A stretch of DNA of 7,355 nucleotides, from the NCBI GenBank assembly GCA_027317105.1, contig DAHVFH010000163.1, forward strand, positions 1-7,355, given 5' to 3'. Source of the DNA: Cytophagales bacterium. Its GTDB lineage: Bacteria; Bacteroidota; Bacteroidia; Cytophagales; Cyclobacteriaceae. Numbering within the stretch: position 1 is the first letter of the stretch; the number at the start of each line of letters is the position of its first letter. A program made the position numbers and the translations under genes. Of this stretch, positions 7,210 to 7,355 are shown piece after piece. The notes under the pieces were generated by a model. That model was not told where the DNA came from and did not search any database. It was given only the letters and a program-made list of their open reading frames with translations.

Positions 7210-7355
7210 ATGAGACATTTATTCTCGGTGGCAGTATTGCTCGCGGCAATTTCCTCCTTTGCCCAATCCGACAAGATTCGTCAAATCATAAAAACCAAAG
7301 CCGATGCCGAAGAGGCAAAGGTAGTCGCCTGGCGAAGGGATATTCACGAGCATCC
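7210..7355 (+). CDS. Secreted M20D-type amidohydrolase, 5' part only
   Basis: Only the first 48 codons are in the window. Residues 1-18 form a Sec signal peptide (short basic start MRH, hydrophobic core, S-F-A before the likely cut) leaving a mature N-terminus QSDK; there is no lipobox cysteine. The mature part continues with a charged helix and WRRDIHEHP, which matches the opening WRRxxHxHPE motif of M20D metallo-amidohydrolases (N-acyl-amino-acid, hippurate and IAA-amino-acid hydrolases). Known members cleave an amide bond to free an amino acid from an acyl or aryl group using bound metal; the metal ligands and dimer domain lie beyond the edge, so activity and substrate cannot be judged. 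The export signal points to a periplasmic or extracellular enzyme. It follows the exporter on the same strand after 91 nt; co-transcription is possible but unproven. Confidence 0.78.
   Translation, partial: MRHLFSVAVLLAAISSFAQSDKIRQIIKTKADAEEAKVVAWRRDIHEH

Overview
The window looks like a chromosomal stretch from a member of the Bacteroidota, probably the Cytophagia/Cytophagales side; the lineage is inferred, not proven. The clues are a type III (GlnN) glutamine synthetase, a very large MacB/FtsX-type permease of the kind multiplied in this phylum, AT-rich spacers with no strong Shine-Dalgarno sequences, and a promoter matching the Bacteroidota consensus (TTG, about 17-23 nt, TAnnTTTG) in front of the PAP2 gene.

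Layout. 1-1792 (minus) holds the first 597 codons of glnN, which runs off the left edge. 1793-2062 is an AT-rich divergent spacer. 2063-2680 (plus) encodes a PAP2-family membrane phosphatase of 205 residues. It converges on a 788-residue ABC transporter permease at 2720-5086 (minus), with a 39-nt gap. A 307-nt divergent spacer (5087-5393) carries an imperfect inverted repeat flanked by 10-bp direct repeats. 5394-7118 (plus) encodes a complete MsbA-type ABC half-transporter of 574 residues. After a 91-nt AT-only-looking spacer with a nested palindrome, 7210-7355 (plus) starts a secreted M20D-type amidohydrolase that is cut by the right edge.

How the genes fit together. They read as independent units: strands alternate, and only the exporter and the amidohydrolase share a direction, with 91 nt between them. 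Three of the five products act in the cell envelope (phosphatase, permease, exporter), and the amidohydrolase start encodes an export signal. GlnN is the cytoplasmic ammonium-assimilation enzyme. I see no mobile element, CRISPR array, RNA gene, broken gene or defence-like cluster. The coding content is ordinary. The points worth a second look are the two structured spacers and the start-site correction for the PAP2 gene.
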